Of a stretch of DNA of 32,070 nucleotides, positions 1 through 7,857 are shown piece after piece. The notes below the pieces were generated by a model that was not told the DNA's origin, did not search any database, and saw nothing but the letters and a program-made list of their open reading frames with translations. The stretch is from the NCBI GenBank assembly GCA_024699495.1, contig JAILPK010000032.1, forward strand, positions 1-32,070. Reading direction: 5' to 3'. Position numbers and translations under genes: made by a program. Within the stretch, counting starts at the first letter, position 1. Each line of letters begins with the position of its first letter. This DNA is from Bacteroidaceae bacterium. GTDB taxonomy: Bacteria; Bacteroidota; Bacteroidia; Bacteroidales; Bacteroidaceae.

Positions 1-21
1 CGTCTCAAGCTCTCGCTGAGA

Positions 22-111
22 CTTGCACAAGTCGATGACTGTTGCCCCCTTTGTCATTAACGCCTTCTGCTTCGGTCAGACTTGCATCTGCCCTTGCACA
101 AGTCGATGACT
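22..111. repeat. 19-bp exact direct repeat, two copies
   Basis: CTTGCACAAGTCGATGACT occurs at 22-40 and again at 93-111, a period of 71 bp. The unit begins with an inverted CTTG-CA-CAAG core. A partial echo, GACTTGCA, lies at 79-86. The function is unknown; it may be part of a dispersed intergenic repeat. Confidence 0.75.
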
Positions 112-116
112 ACACC

Positions 117-202
117 TCAAGTCTTCACCAGAAACACTCAGTTTCTGCTTTGCCTTGACCTCGAGCCTGCACCGGAAACTCTCAGTTTCCGCCTAGGCTC
201 GA
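117..202. repeat. Two tandem homologous two-stem palindromes
   Basis: Unit 1 (117-158) has an inner stem CAGAAAC/GTTTCTG (129-135/141-147) with loop ACTCA and an outer stem TCAAG/CTTGA (117-121/154-158). Unit 2 (161-202) has an inner stem CGGAAAC/GTTTCCG (173-179/185-191) with loop TCTCA and an outer stem TCGAGCCT/AGGCTCGA (161-168/195-202). The units are 44 bp apart. They differ at paired positions in ways that keep the stems, which suggests selection on structure or a palindromic mobile repeat. Confidence 0.75.
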
Positions 203-225
203 CCCTAACGCTAACAAAACAAATG

Positions 226-304
226 TTGACTGTTGACTCAAAAACGGCTTGCCGCTCAACTCTTGACCCTTGGCCATTGACTCCCGACTCCTGACTCTTG
301 ACCG
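226..304. repeat. Degenerate heptamer array A
   Basis: Two heptamers (TTGACTG, TTGACTC) lie at 226-239. After 9 bp, eight units follow in strict 7-bp phase from 249 to 304, including TTGACCC, TTGGCCA, TTGACTC, CTGACTC and TTGACCG. The array runs directly into CCGGCGCAAGCC at 302-313. A related array with the same boundary motif on the opposite strand is at 23474-23508. Confidence 0.75.
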
Positions 305-335
305 GCGCAAGCCTAAAGGCTGATAAGTAGCCGCT

Positions 336-3300
336 CTACGGTCTTTTAATCGTTTTCTTTCCGGATTTTATCAGAATGCCGTTGGCAGAACTGCTTACGG
401 GCCGACCGCTTATGTCGTAGGTTTTCTGGTCGGCAGATGGCATGAGGGAGTTGAGGGGCTCTTCAGTAGCAGCAGGTGTGCTGCCGATACCGTTGGCATC
501 GGTCTGCAGGTAGCTGAGTTGGAGGTTGTCTATGTAGAGGCGGGTGTTATGTGCTGCCCCGATGCTGGCTGTGGTCTGCAGACCGAGGCGCAGCGTAACG
601 GGTTCGGTGGTGTCTTCTCCGCCTTGTGCGGATGGGGAATAGTCAAAATCCAGAACCATTTCCTCCCATGAGTCGGATGTTGAGGGGTAGGGGGCGTAGA
701 GCTCCTCTCCCTGCACCACTATTCCGCAGAGGGATGTGTTGGTGTTGTTGCCGGTGGTTGTGATGACGTTGGGAGCTGTGCGCCGCGATTCGTTGGCACA
801 GGTGTAGAGCATGTCGAATGTGAGGCGGTAGCGCCCGGAGAATGGCAGCTTGAGTTCCTGGCTGATGGCATTCTTGCCGGTGGTCCATGAGTTGAGCACG
901 GAGAGGCATCGTGAGCCGCAATTGTCGGCGAAGGCCGCAGGAATGGCCCTGATGGTAGCGCTGTTTCCCACGCCAGAGGGGCTGACGCAATACTGACTGA
1001 AGCTGTAGGGCATGGAATAGAGGAGGGCATAGTTGGATGCTTGGGCCAGCCCGTTTTCTGCCGTCCAACCTGCTACAGGCAGCACTTGTGGGAATTTGTC
1101 GTTGAGCGGGGTGATGCTCTGAGTGTAACAAGGATTGTATGTGACATTTCCTAATGTTATGTTTCCGACTGTTCCCCAAGTGTTGTCCTCCTCGAAATTA
1201 GGGTTTGTGATAAGCTGCGATGTGACGTCCACCCATTGCTCTTCTTCTGTTTCGATTTCTGTGTTTACCTGCAGCTGCTCATCGTCGAAGGTGACAAGGT
1301 ATGTGCCTTCGGGTTCCACGTTTTGGGTTGTGGTATATTTCTTGCCGTTCTTGATGTAGGTGATGGTGGCTGTCTGCTTTTGGCTGCCAATGGCGCGCAG
1401 GGAGATGAGGGCCTCGTCGGTGGGGGAGATGGCTTTGGCATAGACGTCGGCTCCCTGGATATAGATGCAGAGATGCTGCAGGGAGGAGTGCTCCTCATCG
1501 ATGGAGAAGGATGCTGATGAGCGGCCGTCGATGATGGTGGTCTCGGAGGAGAATACTGGCGCTCCCTCGGCGAATGAGATGTCTGACAGATTCACTTTGT
1601 CTGTGCTCCCGCCCTGGAAGTTGGCGAGCAGGAGATATCTGGTGCCGTCGGTGTCGGGGGCGATGAGGCCGTTCCAGGTGTCGGGCAGGCGGTCGGCGAG
1701 GCTGATGGTGTTCTGCTGCATGGCGGCGGTGGCAGCGCTGTCAATCCGTGAGTAGTAGATTACTGCGGAGCGGTCCACGGTCTGTCCCTTCTGCACGTTC
1801 TGGGTGGTGTTGGAATAGAGGGGATAGAGTTTGCTCATCTGTATGGAGTTGGAGAGGGCGCGGTCGCCGAATCCTATAGTGCCCGTGCCGCCCGCGGTGA
1901 CCACTCCTACGGAGTTGTCAATATTTACCCATGTTGAGGGCAGTTCGCTCATCTGTGAGCCGTCGGTCTGCACGCGTCCGGCAGCGTGGTAGAGGGTGCG
2001 TTGGGTGCGCATGAAGGGGTCTGTGGATATAGCTAAGAGTCCGCCTCTGCGCCCGCTTACGGTGGCGTCAGCGAGAGCTGTGACGCGGTTCATGAGGATG
2101 ACGGCATTCCCGGCTGTTGCGGCGAGCACGAAGCGGTTCTGCAGAGTGGCGTCGTTGGTGTTGAGGGTGCCGTTCATTGTGAAGGAGTTGTCTTTCAGAC
2201 TATAGATGCCGGAGGTGACGGGAGTGGCGTTAGTGCTCTTGCCGCTGACATTGTACCATCCGAGCAGGTTGCCGGTGTTGTTGGCTTTGTAGGGGCATAC
2301 GATTTTGTTGCGGTCGGGTGTGGTGTCGGCGAAATAGCCGGTGTAGCTCTTCAGTCCGGTGGACCAAGAGAAGGTCACGAAGCGGTAGGGAGAGGCAGCA
2401 CGCACTATGTTCTGTGTGAGCAGGCGGCGGGCTTCCATGTGTTCGGCGAGGAAGTTGTCCCATGATGTCGGCTGCATGTCGGAGGTGGATGCGGCGAGAT
2501 GCATCAGATAGGTCATCATCACGCGGTGGCCTTCAACACCCATGCGCCGCGGGCCGATGTCGGAGTTCAGAAGCCATGAGCCGTCGGAGGTGGTCTGCTG
2601 GCGTGCTTTGATATATTTGTATGCCATGTTCTCGAGCATCAGGGCATCGGGGTCGCGCAAGAAGCAGGCGAGGGTGGAGTAGGATGTGATCTGGTCGAAG
2701 AGAAACATGCTCCAGTCGTTGCCGTTGGGCATGGCCAGTTCGCCGTCGGCCAGCGCAAGCCATGCGAGCACATTGTCCATCACAGCCTGATTGCCATGCA
2801 TGAGCGCGTTGGTCTTCCATTTTATCTTATCCCCCTGGAAGAGCTGCAATGCCAGAGCAGCCTCTCCGAGTTCCTGGATGACAACGTTCTGGTATGAGGT
2901 GTGGAAATAGTTGTGGTTCTGCAGAGTGTAGTCCTCATAGAGGTTGGGCTGCCCAAGATAGAGGTCAGCCACTGTCTTCTGGTCGTAGTCGGGGTCGATG
3001 ACGGAGGAGTTGGCGGCATCGTCGGTCTGGGAGTAGGAGTTGACGGCAAACTCTCTGAGACGCTGGAACCACTTGTCAGCGAGGGCGTCATCGGGATAGA
3101 GACCGAGTGTGGCGGCGAGGATGTCTGCCTCCCACCCGTTCTCCTCGGCTTTGGTATCTCCGTTGTAGCCGGCGGGTATGGAGCGGTAGAGTTCATAGTT
3201 ACATTCGGCCTTGAGCATCTTGTAGATGTAGTCCTTCTGAGTGTCGGACAGCTCGTCGGCAAGGAAGAAGCTGGAGTAGGCGAGGCTCATGGCCCAGAGT

Positions 3301-4412
3301 GAGCTCTCCCACACGTAGTCGGATGTGGAGGTGCTGCCCCAGTAGGCGTTGTTGGAGGTGACTTTCAGTTTGTTGGCTTTATGGGTGGAATAGCCGAAGA
3401 TGAGGCTCTTCAAGGCCATCGACTTGATATCGTCCCATGAGACGCCTGTGGGCAGGGTGACTTTCGTGCGCGCGTATTTATATAGGAAAGCGCAGATCAT
3501 GGAGAAGTCGGCGTTGGTGCGCACACCGTCCTCGTTGCTGTTGCCGGCACTGTTGGCCTTGAAGAATCCGCAGCTCTCGTTGATGCTGTTGGGTGCGGCG
3601 CAGTCATACCAGATGTTTTTGGCATAGGTCATGGATGTGGCCAGCATCTGCAGCAGGTCGTTCATCATGGTGGCTTCGTCAACAAACGTGTGGGTTATGA
3701 CGCCCTCGGTGGGAGATGTGATGTCTGTCTCACGGCCGCCGATGACGGTCTGTCCGGCTTCCTCTTCGTTATAGTCGTCGGGGAGGCTGATGAGGCGGAA
3801 GTTGTCGATGACGATGCATGAGCCTCCTTTCTGCCACGACAGGTCGAGGACGATGGATATGGATGATTCTTGGTCCAGGGTGAAGGATACCTTGTGCGTA
3901 GTCCATTCGCTGTCTGTCATGCATCCGGCGCTGCCGCTGATGAAACTGAAACTCTGAATGCCGACAGTCTGTGCTCCTGCCGAGAGGGTGATGGTGCCGG
4001 AGGAGGTGGCATTGTTGGCATAGAAGGCTTTGGTGCAGAATGTGAGCTGGTATTTACCTGCCGGGACACTGGATGTAGTCTGGCTAACTGTGCTCGAAGC
4101 GAGGTTCCACCCCACGCGTTGGTAGAGCGCGTATTGCCCGTCGGCGATGTCTGTCTTCCCGAAATTGTTGTCGGTGAAGCAGTCGGCGCTGATGAGCAGC
4201 TGCGTTTCGGGGATGGTGGTGGTCCATCCCTGCATGGAGGATATATTCCATCCGCGCAGCCCGTCGGATTGCTTTGTGACCTGGGTCCCCTTGGTAACGT
4301 TCTCAAACGATGGGTCGGAAAGATACATACTTGTCACATCAGTCTGTGCTTCTGCGTGTGAGGCATAGACTGCAAGCAGAAGGAGCATAAAAAGGTATTT
4401 CACGTTTGTCAT
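336..4412 (-). CDS. Large secreted multidomain protein, probable glycan-active enzyme (alpha/alpha-toroid, polysaccharide-lyase-like)
   Basis: This is a 1358-aa exported protein. Residues 1-22 form a type I signal peptide (hydrophobic core LFMLLLLAV, then HAEAQ; no lipobox). Residues about 25-210 look like a carbohydrate-binding beta-sandwich ending in a VIDNFRLI strand. Residues about 240-700 are helical and Trp/Tyr-rich with motifs ENGWEADILAATLG, NHNYFHTSYQN and NGNDWSMF, which resembles the (alpha/alpha) toroid of polysaccharide lyases with Asn/His/Tyr catalysis. A beta-rich section follows to about 1080. A second binding-like module (about 1100-1310, starting ITNPNFE and ending LYIDNLQLSYL) comes next. 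The C-terminus has the Bacteroidales tail pattern YDISGRPV...GILIKSGKK, possibly a sorting or anchoring tail. Architecture is seen in sequence; enzyme class is inference. No susC/susD partner is in the window. It is transcribed from its own promoter at 4451-4482. Confidence 0.75.
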   Translation of the reverse strand: MTNVKYLFMLLLLAVYASHAEAQTDVTSMYLSDPSFENVTKGTQVTKQSDGLRGWNISSMQGWTTTIPETQLLISADCFTDNNFGKTDIADGQYALYQRVGWNLASSTVSQTTSSVPAGKYQLTFCTKAFYANNATSSGTITLSAGAQTVGIQSFSFISGSAGCMTDSEWTTHKVSFTLDQESSISIVLDLSWQKGGSCIVIDNFRLISLPDDYNEEEAGQTVIGGRETDITSPTEGVITHTFVDEATMMNDLLQMLATSMTYAKNIWYDCAAPNSINESCGFFKANSAGNSNEDGVRTNADFSMICAFLYKYARTKVTLPTGVSWDDIKSMALKSLIFGYSTHKANKLKVTSNNAYWGSTSTSDYVWESSLWAMSLAYSSFFLADELSDTQKDYIYKMLKAECNYELYRSIPAGYNGDTKAEENGWEADILAATLGLYPDDALADKWFQRLREFAVNSYSQTDDAANSSVIDPDYDQKTVADLYLGQPNLYEDYTLQNHNYFHTSYQNVVIQELGEAALALQLFQGDKIKWKTNALMHGNQAVMDNVLAWLALADGELAMPNGNDWSMFLFDQITSYSTLACFLRDPDALMLENMAYKYIKARQQTTSDGSWLLNSDIGPRRMGVEGHRVMMTYLMHLAASTSDMQPTSWDNFLAEHMEARRLLTQNIVRAASPYRFVTFSWSTGLKSYTGYFADTTPDRNKIVCPYKANNTGNLLGWYNVSGKSTNATPVTSGIYSLKDNSFTMNGTLNTNDATLQNRFVLAATAGNAVILMNRVTALADATVSGRRGGLLAISTDPFMRTQRTLYHAAGRVQTDGSQMSELPSTWVNIDNSVGVVTAGGTGTIGFGDRALSNSIQMSKLYPLYSNTTQNVQKGQTVDRSAVIYYSRIDSAATAAMQQNTISLADRLPDTWNGLIAPDTDGTRYLLLANFQGGSTDKVNLSDISFAEGAPVFSSETTIIDGRSSASFSIDEEHSSLQHLCIYIQGADVYAKAISPTDEALISLRAIGSQKQTATITYIKNGKKYTTTQNVEPEGTYLVTFDDEQLQVNTEIETEEEQWVDVTSQLITNPNFEEDNTWGTVGNITLGNVTYNPCYTQSITPLNDKFPQVLPVAGWTAENGLAQASNYALLYSMPYSFSQYCVSPSGVGNSATIRAIPAAFADNCGSRCLSVLNSWTTGKNAISQELKLPFSGRYRLTFDMLYTCANESRRTAPNVITTTGNNTNTSLCGIVVQGEELYAPYPSTSDSWEEMVLDFDYSPSAQGGEDTTEPVTLRLGLQTTASIGAAHNTRLYIDNLQLSYLQTDANGIGSTPAATEEPLNSLMPSADQKTYDISGRPVSSSANGILIKSGKKTIKRP

Positions 4413-4450
4413 AGGGTGAAAAAAGGAATAAGTTCTACATGTTTATGGGG

Positions 4451-4482
4451 CAAAAATAGGCAGAAATGACCGTTCTCGCAAA
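4451..4482 (-). promoter_or_regulatory. Bacteroidetes-type promoter of the large secreted protein gene
   Basis: On the minus strand, TTTG (4479-4482), a 20-bp spacer and TATTTTTG (4451-4458) match the Bacteroidetes consensus TTTG-N19-21-TAnnTTTG exactly. The -7 box ends about 38 bp before the ATG at 4412. Confidence 0.75.
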
Positions 4483-4497
4483 TTTATGGCGTAAAAT

Positions 4498-4529
4498 GTT
4501 GGTTATTTGGGATTTTGTAACTACTTTTG
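4498..4529 (+). promoter_or_regulatory. Bacteroidetes-type promoter of rplY
   Basis: GTTG (4498-4501), a 20-bp spacer and TACTTTTG (4522-4529). This lies back to back with the minus-strand promoter: the two -33 boxes are only 15 bp apart, so the two units share one control region. The leader to the rplY ATG is about 90 nt. Confidence 0.7.
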
Positions 4530-4626
4530 CGCCGCTTTTCAAAGCACATACCCGCTGAGAGCGGTTCGTGTGATGGCGATTAAGCACAAAAAACTTAATT
4601 AGAGTAACACATTTAAAAACAAAAAC

Positions 4627-5232
4627 ATGAAGACAATTGAAATCAAGGGTACTGCACGTACCGCAGGCGGCAAGAAGCTCGCCAAAGAATTGCGCAAACA
4701 GGGCCTCGTTCCCTGCAACATCTACGGCGAAAAGCGCGGTGAGGACGGCCTCCCAGTAGCTACCTCATTCACCGTGACCAACGACGAACTGCGCAAGCTG
4801 CTCTATACCCCCGACATCTATACCGTAATCCTTAACATCGACGGCAAGGAGTGCAAAGCTATCCTCAAGGAGGCTCAGTTCCACCCCGTAAAGGACAATG
4901 TGCTGCATGTCGATTTCTACGAGATCACCGATGAGAAGCCTATCGTGATGGAAGTGCCTATCCGCCTGAACGGCCTCGCAGAGGGTGTCAAGGCTGGTGG
5001 TAAACTGGCTGCCAATGTCCGTAAGCTCAAGGTAAAGGCTGTTCACACTGCCATCCCCGAGCGTCTGGATATCGATGTGACCAACCTTCAGCTCGGCAAG
5101 ACAATCAAGGCCGGCGAACTCTCATTCGAAGGTCTCGAGATGATCACCAGCCCCAGCGTTGTCGTTTGTCAGGTGATGATGACACGTAATGCACGCAGCG
5201 CCGCTGCTGCCGCTGAGGAGGAGGAGGCTTAA
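4627..5232 (+). CDS. rplY: 50S ribosomal protein L25/general stress protein Ctc
   Basis: L25 binds 5S rRNA in the large ribosomal subunit. The 201-aa protein is the long (TL5/CTC) form. An N-terminal L25 domain (about 1-95; starts MKTIEIKGTARTAGGKKLAK, with VPCNIYG) is followed by a C-terminal beta domain (about 100-185; MEVPIRLNGLAEGVKAGGKL), then an Ala/Glu-rich acidic tail. Codon choice is strongly biased towards frequent codons, as expected for high expression. It has its own promoter and is followed by a strong hairpin, so it may be largely monocistronic, although pth lies just downstream on the same strand. Confidence 0.96.
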   Translation: MKTIEIKGTARTAGGKKLAKELRKQGLVPCNIYGEKRGEDGLPVATSFTVTNDELRKLLYTPDIYTVILNIDGKECKAILKEAQFHPVKDNVLHVDFYEITDEKPIVMEVPIRLNGLAEGVKAGGKLAANVRKLKVKAVHTAIPERLDIDVTNLQLGKTIKAGELSFEGLEMITSPSVVVCQVMMTRNARSAAAAAEEEEA

Positions 5233-5305
5233 TCAGCCCGTCAGAGCCCAGCTGCAAGCCCTCGGCATGAGAGCAGACAGAAGGGGCGAACAATAGAAAT
5301 ATAGG

Positions 5306-5339
5306 TTAAGGCGTAAGTGGAGAGAAGCTTACGCCTTAA
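5306..5339 (+). terminator. Hairpin between rplY and pth, probable terminator or attenuator
   Basis: A perfect 12-bp stem, TTAAGGCGTAAG (5306-5317) and CTTACGCCTTAA (5328-5339), with a 10-nt loop and a short T-run afterwards. It starts 74 bp after the rplY stop and ends 50 bp before the first pth ATG. It probably ends most rplY transcripts while allowing some read-through. Confidence 0.7.
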
Positions 5340-5388
5340 TTTCATAAGATAAACCACAACCCTGCCAACACACCCTCTTCCGGAATAT

Positions 5389-6093
5389 ATGTTCAACTTC
5401 CTGAAAAAACTCTTTTCCCGGACTGCACCTCAACAGGCGGACGGAGGAATCTCCGCCCCGACAGCTGCTGTGGAGACGGAAGAGCAGACTGCTCCTATGG
5501 AAAAATTTCTGATTGTGGGCCTTGGGAATATAGGCCCTGAATACGCAGCCACACGACACAACATCGGATTCCGCATTGTAGATGCTCTGGCTGCTTCGGT
5601 AAATGAAGACAAAGGGAAACCCACTGTGTGGGAGGATAAACGCTATGGCTTCGTCACCCGCATCAGCGTAAAAGGACGACAGCTCATACTGCTCAAACCC
5701 AGCACCTTCATGAATCTCAGCGGCAATGCAGTGCGCTATTGGATGCAGCAGGAGAAGATTGAACTGCCGCATCTGCTCATCTGCGTGGATGACATCGCCC
5801 TTCCGTTCGGACAGATGCGTATGAAACCCGGAGGTAGCGATGCCGGTCACAACGGCCTGAAACACATAGCACAGATTCTTGGCACTCAGCAGTATGCGCG
5901 CCTACGCTTCGGAGTGGGCAGTGACTTCTTCCCTGGCCAACAGGTGGATTATGTATTAGGCCATTTCCCGGAGGAGCAGGAGGCACTCATCCCTGAACGA
6001 ACCAAGATAGCATCCTCTGCCATCAAAACTTTCTGCCTCGCAGGTATTCAGATGGCGATGAACGAATTGAACAGGAGGAATGCCAAGGCGTAG
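5389..6093 (+). CDS. pth: Peptidyl-tRNA hydrolase
   Basis: Pth releases peptides from peptidyl-tRNA that has dropped off ribosomes. The catalytic core begins at residue 37 ([16 protein letters not shown]), with the catalytic His in TRHNIGF (residue 57), Asp in [11 protein letters not shown], and the conserved [13 protein letters not shown]. The frame from 5389 gives 234 aa; starting at the ATG at 5497 gives 198 aa, nearer the family's usual length of about 190. The extra 36 residues ([10 protein letters not shown], then a Pro/Ala/Glu-rich linker) are open and start with ATG, so a lineage-specific extension is possible. I keep the longer start with reserve. The gene ends against the convergent POT transporter gene. 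Confidence 0.93.
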   Translation: MFNFLKKLFSRTAPQQADGGISAPTAAVETEEQTAPMEKFLIVGLGNIGPEYAATRHNIGFRIVDALAASVNEDKGKPTVWEDKRYGFVTRISVKGRQLILLKPSTFMNLSGNAVRYWMQQEKIELPHLLICVDDIALPFGQMRMKPGGSDAGHNGLKHIAQILGTQQYARLRFGVGSDFFPGQQVDYVLGHFPEEQEALIPERTKIASSAIKTFCLAGIQMAMNELNRRNAKA

Positions 6094-6175
6094 GTCCGAA
6101 GACTTTGGACTCCCGCCAATGACTATGCTTCAGACTTAGTCAGGTTGGATGTTCAAGAGTTGAAACCATCGGCTT

Positions 6176-6196
6176 TTAGCCGTTAGCTGTTAGCCT
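6176..6196. repeat. Degenerate heptamer array C
   Basis: Three units in 7-bp phase, TTAGCCG, TTAGCTG and TTAGCCT, lie in the gap between the convergent pth and POT genes. They are the same type as the other heptamer arrays. The rest of the 212-bp gap holds the terminator hairpin and nothing else recognisable. Confidence 0.5.
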
Positions 6197-6243
6197 TCTC
6201 AGCTGGCAATTCTTTTATTCGTCAACTAAAAATTAAACTCAAA

Positions 6244-6276
6244 AACAGCCGCTCCCTTGGTGGGGAAGCGGCTGTT
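6244..6276 (-). terminator. Rho-independent terminator of the tsaB-to-POT unit
   Basis: AACAGCCGCT (6244-6253) pairs with AGCGGCTGTT (6267-6276); CCC/GGG can extend the stem past a bulged A. Read on the minus strand the stem is followed by a run of Ts, so it mainly serves the minus-strand unit, though its symmetry could also help end pth transcripts. Confidence 0.8.
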
Positions 6277-6305
6277 ATTGTTGTATGCTTATTGTTACTG
6301 ATGTC

Positions 6306-7832
6306 TTATGATACCTTCTCCAGTTTTTTGAGGATAGAGAAGATGAAGAGGGCGCTGAGAAGGCAGATGCCTGCGAGCACGGCCCAGATGTAAATCAGTT
6401 GGACGTTAGCTCCCCAAAGCAGACCGGGAATCTGAACGAGGAAATTACCGACGGCGGTGCTGGCAAACCAGAGGCCCATCATCAGTCCGGCATATTTCGG
6501 AGGTGCGACCTTGGAGACGAAGGAGATGCCGATGGGGGAGAGAAGCAGCTCGGCGAACGTGAGTACGAGGTAGGTGCTTACAAGCCAGTTGGCTGATACA
6601 CGCTGAACTTCTTCACCGGCATTTATGGCTGCGGCCTGCGCGTCGGGTTGAAGCAGTCCGATGCTGGCTCCAATCATGATGAAGAATCCGCAGGCGGCCA
6701 CGAGCATGCCAAGTCCGATTTTCTTGGGACTGCTGGGTTCCATGTTCTTCTTTGCGAGCCAGCTGAAGATGCCTACGCTGACGGGTGTGAGCATTACCAC
6801 GAAGCAGGGATTGAACTGCTGGAAGATAGGTGCAAATACCTGCACTTCGCCGTTGAGCTTGGCATATTGCCATCCCAGATATCCGGCGGCAACAGCCACG
6901 ATGAGTGCTCCTAAGGACTTGCCTTTGCCCGTTTTGCTCTGGAATAATGCAAAAAGTCCATAGACGATGAAGATGGCAGCTACCAGGTTCGTCACGTCGA
7001 ACATCATGCTTTGGACACCTGTGGAACTGGTCTGGGTATAGTCGCGTGCGAAGAAGGTGAGTGTGAGTCCGTTCTGGTGGAATGCCATCCAGAAGAATAT
7101 AACCACGGCGAAGACGAGGCAGAGGCATATGATGCGCTCCTTGGTCTCGGCTGGAGTGAGGTTGTCAACCACCTGAGCTTTCTCGGTCTTCTTGCTTTCG
7201 CCCTCAAGAACGTGTGAGAACCAGCCTTGGAAAGCATAGTAGATGGCGATGCTGACGATGAGCGATGCGCAGGCCACGCCGAAGGCGAAGTGGTAGCTGT
7301 CGGCAGGGCTGATGCCAAGGGAGTCCTGTGCCCAGTTCATGATGGCGATGGCAGCGGTGGGGGCGAACATAGCTCCGATGTTGATGGCCATATAGAAGAG
7401 GGAGAATCCGGCATCGCGGCGGCTGGAATAGCGTTCTTCGTCATAGAGCCGGCCGACCATGACTTGCAGGTTGCCTTTGAACAGTCCGGTGCCGAGGCTT
7501 ACGAGGAGCAGTGCAGCAGACATGACGAGGATGGCTGTGGTGCCACCACCCAGTGGGAAGGAGAGTAGCAGATAGCCTACGAACATGATTATGATGCCAG
7601 TGGTGACCATTCGTCCGAAGCCCCAGCGGTCGGCGGCTATACCTCCGATTACGGGCAGAAAATAGACGAGCATGAGGAATGTGGAGTAGATTGTGCTGGC
7701 TGTGCCTGTGGCAAAACCGAAGTTCTCCTGCAGGAAGAGTGCAAATACTGCGAGCATGGTGTAGTAGCCGAATCGCTCGCCGGTGTTGGCCAGGGCTAAT
7801 GCCCAGAGACCCTTGGGTTGGTTTTCAAACAT
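6306..7832 (-). CDS. POT family proton-coupled peptide MFS transporter
   Basis: An integral inner-membrane transporter expected to import di- and tripeptides with protons. The 508-aa protein is hydrophobic throughout, with about 12-14 membrane spans. The N-terminal signature region reads LANTGERFGYYTM (residues 14-26), corresponding to the family's ExxERFxYY motif, but the first Glu position is Asn16. The POT family region GLFKGNLQVMVGRLYDEE is present, as is FFWMAFHQNG, where many family members have FEQ. It is the last gene of the minus-strand unit, 25 bp after rseP, and ends at a strong terminator. Substrate is inferred from family only. Confidence 0.9.
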   Translation of the reverse strand: MFENQPKGLWALALANTGERFGYYTMLAVFALFLQENFGFATGTASTIYSTFLMLVYFLPVIGGIAADRWGFGRMVTTGIIIMFVGYLLLSFPLGGGTTAILVMSAALLLVSLGTGLFKGNLQVMVGRLYDEERYSSRRDAGFSLFYMAINIGAMFAPTAAIAIMNWAQDSLGISPADSYHFAFGVACASLIVSIAIYYAFQGWFSHVLEGESKKTEKAQVVDNLTPAETKERIICLCLVFAVVIFFWMAFHQNGLTLTFFARDYTQTSSTGVQSMMFDVTNLVAAIFIVYGLFALFQSKTGKGKSLGALIVAVAAGYLGWQYAKLNGEVQVFAPIFQQFNPCFVVMLTPVSVGIFSWLAKKNMEPSSPKKIGLGMLVAACGFFIMIGASIGLLQPDAQAAAINAGEEVQRVSANWLVSTYLVLTFAELLLSPIGISFVSKVAPPKYAGLMMGLWFASTAVGNFLVQIPGLLWGANVQLIYIWAVLAGICLLSALFIFSILKKLEKVS

Positions 7833-7857
7833 AATATTATAATGTATTAACTGATTG

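Larger units (their letters stand above)
1..335. repeat. Non-coding repeat-rich region downstream of the large secreted protein gene
   Basis: I see no convincing gene here; the only sizeable open frame (82-294, +) runs through repeats and has no recognisable product. The stretch contains a 19-bp exact direct repeat, two adjacent 42-bp imperfect palindromes and an array of degenerate 7-bp units, each listed separately. A further short inverted repeat (GTCTCA at 2-7, TGAGAC at 17-22) lies at the left edge. The region sits just past the stop codon of the minus-strand gene ending at 336, so some hairpins could act as a 3' end, but none is followed by a clear minus-strand T-run. Confidence 0.6.

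Noticed and set aside
82..294. 70-codon + strand frame at the left edge
   Set aside because: It reads through the palindromes and heptamer array; the peptide is a by-product of repeats.
22..304. CRISPR array in the repeat-rich left edge
   Set aside because: Only two copies of the 19-mer; the other repeats have different units and no regular spacers, and there are no cas genes.
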